Source: Blasia pusilla
Taxonomy: Eukaryota; Marchantiophyta; Marchantiopsida; Blasiales
DNA: 64,000 nucleotides
Direction: 5' to 3'
NCBI GenBank assembly: GCA_050084515.1
Contig: CM114271.1
Coordinates: 38,316,001 to 38,380,000 of the forward strand
Made by a program: the position numbers and the translations under genes. The notes under the pieces are model-generated. The model saw nothing but the letters and a program-made list of their open reading frames with translations. It was not told where the DNA came from and did not search any database. Of the stretch, positions 58,301-64,000 are shown in pieces (within the stretch, counting starts at the first letter, position 1; every line of letters begins with the position of its first letter).

Positions 58301-58969
58301 TGCTTATACAATGCACGACGAAAAAATAAACAAAAAATCTCAACCTTCTCTTGTTAACATCCCTCGTATAGGAGACTAGGACATAGGTGATGCATGTGCA
58401 GGTAAGATAATGCTCATGTGCCTTTTATGACTCATAAGTGTGTGAGTATGCTAATGAGGTAAAAAGTTGAAATAGAAAACCCATGCCTTTCTTGGAAAAT
58501 AAAATCACTTTGTGGGAATTGAAACAATGAATAGGAAGGTGTTTATGGGATGTGATGTTACTTACATTAAATGGTAATGTAAGGAATCCCATAGGTCTTG
58601 AAGTTTGTGATGGACTAAGAAATCTTCATTCACTCACTGACTAACATACAAAAGGAAACCCAAATATACCTATACTATTATTTGTGTTTGTGGTTAAGGA
58701 ACGTAAAATTCTTGTTAGACCCCATATGTGCTATAAGGATGGTCGAAGCCAAAATAAGTCATGTCAATTTTTGTCATTAAGATTTACTTATAAGTTCTTT
58801 TAAGGACAAATTTCCTCATGAATACTTGCTTTTTGTCTCTTTTATGATTACAACTTGCTTAAAATTTTTTTTGGAATGTAATATATTTTTGTATATGGCA
58901 TGCACCAATAATATAGTGTTTCTTATTTTATCTTGTAGTAAAACATGAACATGCCTACAATAATATAGA
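55335..58969. other. AT-rich intergenic stretch
   Basis: No supported gene. Frames 56402-56650 (plus) and 57064-57303 (plus) have no domain I recognise. Confidence 0.5.
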
Positions 58970-59250
58970 CTAGTAATTTATTGTTGTGCCATTACTATAT
59001 TTACAACCAAATTGCAAGTCTTGAAAGCCGCATCTTAACCGTGTTGGACTTGCAACTTTGCCAGTCCTACACCCGCAAAACTCATAATTGGACTTATTAT
59101 TTATGGTTGCGACACGACTCAACGGTTTTTTTTTCTTACACTTGTAGTTTAGTTGTAGTTGGGTCGCAATGAACTTGAAAAGTTTTTGCAACTTTGCGTC
59201 TTAACTACAATTCCGAATTGCAAAAAAAATCGCAGCAAGACTCACAAGAT
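58970..59250 (-). repeat. Dispersed GCAAGT-word repeat, inverted copy
   Basis: 58978-59025 is similar to the reverse complement of about 24890-24940 (CATTACTACATTTACAACCAA type block). The rest is rich in TTGCAA, GCGAC and AAGTC words like 24500-24945. Confidence 0.5.
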
Positions 59251-60880
59251 GATCATAAAGTTTTTCATTTCCAAAATTTAGGTTTAATTTCATGCTTGCA
59301 AAAATATTCCAATTAATACACGTGACATTTAAATCAAAGTTGCTAAATGATGCAATAGCCGCTACCATGAACTTGGTGTGCCGCACTTGTGGGAGTGCAC
59401 TGAATCTATAGACGATCCTACATCCAAAGACATCTCCATGGATGATGTTGTCATCAACGCTGGTCCATAGCTCTCAATCAGCTTGCTATTGCGAACCCGA
59501 TTTCGAAACCTTTCCCCCTTGTCCTCTACACCATTCCAAAATAGGAGAAAAAGAAAGAGAAGGTGAGATTGTAATGATAGGAGCTTTGCAGTGTTTGAGA
59601 GAAGGATGATTATGTGGCAAGTGGTAGGCTTTTGGGATATGTTTGCGAGTCTTGTATGAGCCTTCTATGCCTCTATTGTGAGTATCAATCGCGAGTATTA
59701 TTTGAGTCGTGGGACTCACAAAGTACTTTCTCGGGAAAAATGCATGGAATTGCAATTATTTGTAGCTTCCTAGACTTGAAAAGTTCAAACTTTGTGTATT
59801 TTGAGAGTTGCAAAAGACTCGCAATTTTCCATTTTGCAAGTTCCAAGACTTGCAATGGTTTGTGACATTGATGAGTCACAAAAATTTTGTTTGAGACTCA
59901 TCTACCATTGCCACAAGTTGCAAAGTACTATAAAAGTCGCAAAGGATGAAATTGTATCCAAAGGGTGAGTATTTATATCCAAATATGCCCTCATCTCCTC
60001 ACTTTTAAAGTTTCTTCCACTTGTTTACTTTTTTACCTCACTTCTTTCTGAACTAGAGTCTTTCTTGGAATAGTCTAGTGGTGCTGCAAGCGAATAGGAA
60101 AGCAGATGTGCTATGTAGACCTCAAGTATTATCCATGAAATGGCAGGGAATCCTTGAGCGAGAGCATACACATGAGACAAGGTGTTTGCGCTTGTGGTAC
60201 ACGTCTTTGCCTACTCTGATCACACACAAGTCTTATAAGCCGACCAAGGTGGTTGTTGGTGAGTAACACTTTACTCTACTTACCTTACTCTACAAGGATT
60301 CTCCAACAACCCGATGTTAGATACAAAAGTGGATGCGTGTACGTAAGACCAATACCCACATCATTGCAAATGGAGGATGCGACCAAGGTTGCGTGGACCT
60401 AACACATGTACTAATTGTCAAATAAGCCTTGATTGTGATGTGCATGGTAGAGAAGATCCAATCTTACATAAAAAATGTCCTTAGACATGCCAAGTCCACT
60501 CTAATCTTAACAAGGATTATCCTACTCTTTTAAGGACCCGGTCCCATGCGGTCGAGGTCGCTAGGACCCAACCTTAGGGTTCCGGATAACCAAGATCTAA
60601 CAAATGGGACACACATACATTAATGGGAACATGCAAAGGCTTGTGCCCTGCCTTCGTGCCGCTAGAAGGTAGAGCACACACCTTTGCGACTTTGCCACCA
60701 CCCATTTGCAATTATCAAGAACTAGGGAATTGACAAAGAGGAAATAGCAAGTACATAAACCCCAATGGTATTCTTCCAATTGCTCCATGATGGGCGCAAC
60801 GACCCTATCGTTGCGATTGGGCATGGAGCGGGTCTAGACAAAAACAATGAGAGAAAAGTAACCCTCTACTATCTATATAA
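59251..60880. other. Intergenic stretch with further GCAAGT-word sequence
   Basis: 59600-59945 again uses TTGCAA/GACTTGCAA/AGTCGCAAA words and may be part of the same repeat family. 59950-60880 shows nothing I can support. Confidence 0.4.
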
Positions 60881-61028
60881 TCTATCTCTGAAAAGAGGAT
60901 GGGGTTGAGGAAACCCTCCTCCAGGTTGACCCATGTGGTTTATGCTCTGCTGGCACGTGTAGTATTTAACAAAAGAACTAAATTAAGAGGTAATTTAACT
61001 ATGTGATTTTCACCCGTGATTGTACTAA
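60881..61028 (+). mobile_element. Short Helitron-like element, second subfamily
   Basis: Begins TCTATCTCTGAAAAGAGGATG after A and ends TTGTACTAA before T (CTRR type). It shares blocks with 45160-45320. No clear hairpin. Confidence 0.5.
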
Positions 61029-61199
61029 TATTGATAGATATATTAGATGAGACAAAGAGATGGAAAGAAAAATCATATTATAGGAATGGGAGAGTCTTTC
61101 CTTTCCAGTGAGGCTACAACGAAGTACCCGTGAAATTACCATCGTGAAAGAAATATAATTCTTTTGGGTTTCAAGAAGGAATTTTATGCTCCACACCGG

Positions 61200-63532
61200 T
61201 CCTGAATGCTGGTCTGGACCAATGACCATTCCCTCCGTCCCTCCTCGGGGCATCCGTCCACTTCGGTTGGTTCCCTTATTTGTTGACAGCCCCTATTACC
61301 CAAGTCGGTCGTCCGCTTTTGTCTTACGTTGCCCTAAAAAGCAAGTTTTTAGGGCGGAATTGGGGTATTGTCGTCGCAGCGAATCCACTTCTCGCCCGCG
61401 AAAGCCGACGGCATTTTTTGTCACCTAGACCCAAATCTCGCTCGCGATCACGTGAGTCGCACCGCCAATAGCATCGAATGGCGTGGGCCGCGAGGCGGAG
61501 GAGAACAGGGATGTCTCGCCTCTCGCGCATGGGCTCGAGAAGCGCCGCAAGAAACGCTCCAAGAATTGTGGCGTCGCTGCGCGTCCAGTGCGTCACGATG
61601 CGCCAGGAAAGCTGTGCGCTTAGTGGGGGCCTCGCTAATCAAGGCTTTCGCAGTTGTGTTGCCCCTGATGACGGCGCGGCGAGGAGGAGGAGGGAGCGGG
61701 TTTAGCGGTGGGAGTGATTAATTAATTAGCGGGCTGTTAAGGGCCGGAAACGGCCCGGATTCGAGACGGGGAGACTATCGAGTCTCGACTGCTTCGCTTT
61801 CGTGGGTGGCGGTTAGAGCTCTCGATCGGAGGGGAGAGGCATGAGAAGCGACGCGATTCCGATTCCATTCGCGCTGCGCCGGCGAGCGGGCATCGGTGGA
61901 GGAGTGAAGGAATGGAAGGACACGCTGAAGGTGTTCAATTCTACAGAAACTCCGAGGATTTCTGGATATGGATTTGGCTGGAGACGATGGCCGTGAGTTC
62001 TCTCTCTCTCTCGCCTGGAGCGCTGAATTTAGAGTTCGTTTTTAGGGGATGAGGAGCGGTGGGATGTGCATTTGGATGGAGACAACGGCTGTGACTGATT
62101 GGAATTACCACGATTGGAGTTCCAGAACGCCTTCAAGAGCCGGCCCTCGAGGTCTGCGATTGCGTGGCAAGACAGAATCGGGTTGAGGTTGCTCTACTCT
62201 CACGTCGGTGCGTGAAAGCTAGAGCGCATCACCTGCAACGAACGAAGGACCTCTTAGATTCTCGGCGATGGTGGCGGTTTGTCCAGTTCAACTGTTGCAG
62301 TCTTTGCAAATCGAGTCTCCTGTCGCTTTGGGATCCCCGCACACTGTAAATCACTTCAGTCATTCATTTCATCCACTCTCTCTTTGTCTATTTGTCTATG
62401 CCCATATGCAGGAGCGAAGCGTTTGGAGGAGTTGATTATAAGAATGAGATTATGAAGAATCTTTGAATATTGGAAGGAATGAGAGATAGTGGAGCTGTTG
62501 CGACTGTCAGTCAGCGAACGAGTGGCGCCTTCATTCTGATTGTGAGCGGAAGGCGATCGGTAAACGAGGAGCCGTCGGTTGATTGCTCGACTGTGCGAGG
62601 GTTCGATTCAGGAGATGGGCGTGCCGGTGGCGAGCGGAGGCTGCACAGAGACGCGATGGTGTTCGGCGGAGCGGGGCTCGTGGAATTTTCGAGGCTGAAG
62701 CCCGAGACCTTCGCAGGCGGAGGCTGAAGCGCCGTGCCAGAGCGAGAGAGCGAGCTTGATGAATAGGAATGGGAGAGAGAGCTCGAGGAAGAGCAATCGG
62801 AGTGAAGAAGTGGGAGAGAGAGGAAGAGGAAGAGGATCCGGAGGGAAGAATTGGGACAGAGAGCTCGAGGCAGAGGAGTCGGAGCGAAGAATTGCGGGAG
62901 AGATCTCGAGGAGGAGGAATCGGAGCGAAGAATCGTGACAGCGCTTGAGGCAGAGGAATCGGAGGGGAGAATCGGGAGAGAGCCAGAGGAAGAGGAATCG
63001 GGAGAGAGAGCTTCAGGAAGAGGAAGAGGAAGGAAGAGGAATCGGAGGGAAGAAACGGGAGAGAGAGCTTCAGGCAGAGGAAGAAGAATTGGGAGAGAGA
63101 GCTCGAGGAAGAGCCCGAAGAATCGGAGCAGAAGACGTGGCGAGCCAGCCTGAGACGTAGGAATCGCCGATGACGAATCCACGCGCGATCTCGAGGCAGA
63201 AGAATCGAAGTCGTAGCATCAACGCGCGAGCTTGAAGAATCGCAGCCGAATCGAGGAGCGAGCCCGAGGAATCGGATAACAAGAACCAAGCAGCGACCTC
63301 TCGGCATCGCCATCGGAGCCGCAGTACCCAGCAGCGACCTCTCAGAATCGGCATCGGAGACGCAGCAGCGAGGCAGCGAGCTCTCGGGATCGTCGTCCGA
63401 GCAGCAGAACCCAGCAGCGCGCTGTCGGAATCGGAATCGGAGCAGCAGAAGCGAGCGGCGAGCTCCCGGAATCGCATTCCGAGGAGCTGATCCGAGCCGC
63501 AGCAGCGGAAGGACTATCTCCGGGCTCTAACG
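61200..63532 (+). promoter_or_regulatory. GC-rich upstream region of the CFAP52-like gene
   Basis: CpG-rich from about 61370 to 61900, then mixed sequence. The last about 750 bases before the start codon are a purine-rich repeat (listed separately). Short frames on both strands (61324-61721, 61837-61992, 62164-62349) show no domain. Promoter and 5' UTR cannot be separated by eye. Confidence 0.4.
62745..63480 (+). repeat. Purine-rich degenerate minisatellite
   Basis: An irregular tandem array of units of about 40-60 bases built from GAGAGAGCTCGAGG, AGAGGAATCGGAG and GAAGAATCGGGA. The plus strand is almost all purine over long stretches. It produces long open frames rich in Glu/Arg (plus) and Ser/Leu (minus, 62511-63313) that I judge to be artefacts of the repeat. 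Confidence 0.75.
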
Positions 63533-63664
63533 ATGGCGCTGCGGCCGCTGCCGTTGGATTCGTGCATCGGGTTCGCGGGAACGGTCCCCGGCGGCCTGCT
63601 TCTGAGTCCCGACCGGAGCACGCTCATCTATCCCCTCGGCACTACCATCGTGCTGCGCAGCCGA
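63533..63664 (+). CDS. CFAP52: CFAP52/WDR16-like WD40 protein, first coding exon
   Basis: ATG at 63533 opens 44 codons that end exactly in phase 0 at a consensus donor (GTAAGC from 63665). The peptide contains CIGFAGTVPGGLLLSPDRS and LIYPLGTTIVLRS. This matches the conserved N-terminus of CFAP52 (WDR16), in which an IGFxGxVPxGL segment and a YPLGxTVxL strand begin the WD40 propeller. CFAP52 is an inner-junction protein of axonemal doublet microtubules. In land plants such genes are kept only where sperm swim. The rest of the gene lies in later exons beyond or after 63664; I could not identify a second exon before 64000. Confidence 0.7.
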
Positions 63665-64000
63665 GTAAGCGCCACGTCATCGTCTCATCGCGGGTCCCAA
63701 GGCTTTGGTTTCCCTCATTTCCCGGTCGTTGCGAAGGACGGGCTTTCTCCAGTATTTCATCAAACTATCGATTTGCAATCACTCCTTTTCGCTGCGTAAA
63801 TAAATAAATAAACTTCCACCCAACACTTCAATTCTTTAATAAAAAGTAGTAAGGTATAAAAAGTTGATCCAATGGAAGAATGTAATGAGAGAGAGTAAAG
63901 TGAATGGGTAAACATTTCTTTTCTATTGGTTGCGTATCTAGTCTCAATCGTCGATACCACTGTCGACAGCATGGTATGTAAAATAAGACAAAGTAGTAGA
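63665..64000 (+). other. CFAP52: Start of CFAP52-like intron 1
   Basis: Begins with the donor GTAAGC. It is AT-rich, with stops in all plus frames soon after. No acceptor or next exon was recognised before the window ends. Confidence 0.5.

Noticed and set aside
62511-63313. Long minus-strand open frames (223 and 260 residues), Ser/Leu/Pro-rich
   Set aside because: They lie over the purine-rich minisatellite. The repeats remove stops and give Ser/Leu runs in several frames at once, and no domain is present.
1-64000. CRISPR arrays, bacterial operons, ribosome binding sites
   Set aside because: No regularly spaced identical repeats were seen. Introns, LTR elements and Helitrons show eukaryotic nuclear DNA.

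Overview
Host. The window looks like nuclear DNA from a streptophyte, most likely a seed-free land plant (bryophyte, lycophyte or fern), although a charophyte alga cannot be excluded. Two genes support this. One is a plant-type GT92 glycosyltransferase with a single intron (33739-36515, minus strand). The other is the first coding exon of a CFAP52/WDR16-like protein of motile cilia (63533-63664, plus strand). Axonemal genes survive only in plants that make swimming sperm. Most of the rest is AT-rich intergenic DNA built from transposable elements of several ages.

Layout. 1-1910 is the 3' end of a Ty3/gypsy element (copy A). 1911-5794 and about 16236-16560 are two pieces of one decayed Helitron on the minus strand, split by a second Ty3/gypsy element (copy B, 5795-16235, 4-bp target duplication AGGG). 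Copy B is itself interrupted by a solo LTR in antisense orientation (12688-13182). 19109-24121 is a complete but frameshifted Ty1/copia element with both LTRs, primer binding site, polypurine tract and target duplication TACTA. 24127-33600 is AT-rich DNA with short Helitron-like elements, an old LTR and tandem duplications. 33739-36515 is the GT92 gene, followed by a GC-rich upstream region to about 39600. 39640-43282 is a degenerate non-LTR-type retrotransposon. 43300-61100 is AT-rich with fragments and short Helitron-like elements. 61200-63532 is the GC-rich and purine-rich upstream region of the CFAP52-like gene.

Main discovery. Copy B carries, between protease and reverse transcriptase, a complete C5-cytosine DNA methyltransferase domain (10555-11502). 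Its integrase C-terminus continues into a PHD finger (15359-15493). The element would thus have encoded both a DNA methylation writer and a chromatin reader next to replication enzymes. From memory, retrotransposon-borne DNMTs have been reported in dinoflagellates and charophytes (de Mendoza and colleagues, 2018). The arrangement here, in a probable land plant and combined with a PHD finger, deserves comparison with those. The copy is inactive, with two in-frame stops inside the DNMT and others elsewhere. Further oddities are LTRs whose first part is a chain of perfect hairpins, a U5-end repeat placed just before the 3' LTR in two subfamilies, and a 5S rRNA-like segment antisense in the leader.

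Limits. All family calls rest on reading motifs by eye. Element ends are exact only where target duplications or terminal motifs are cited.
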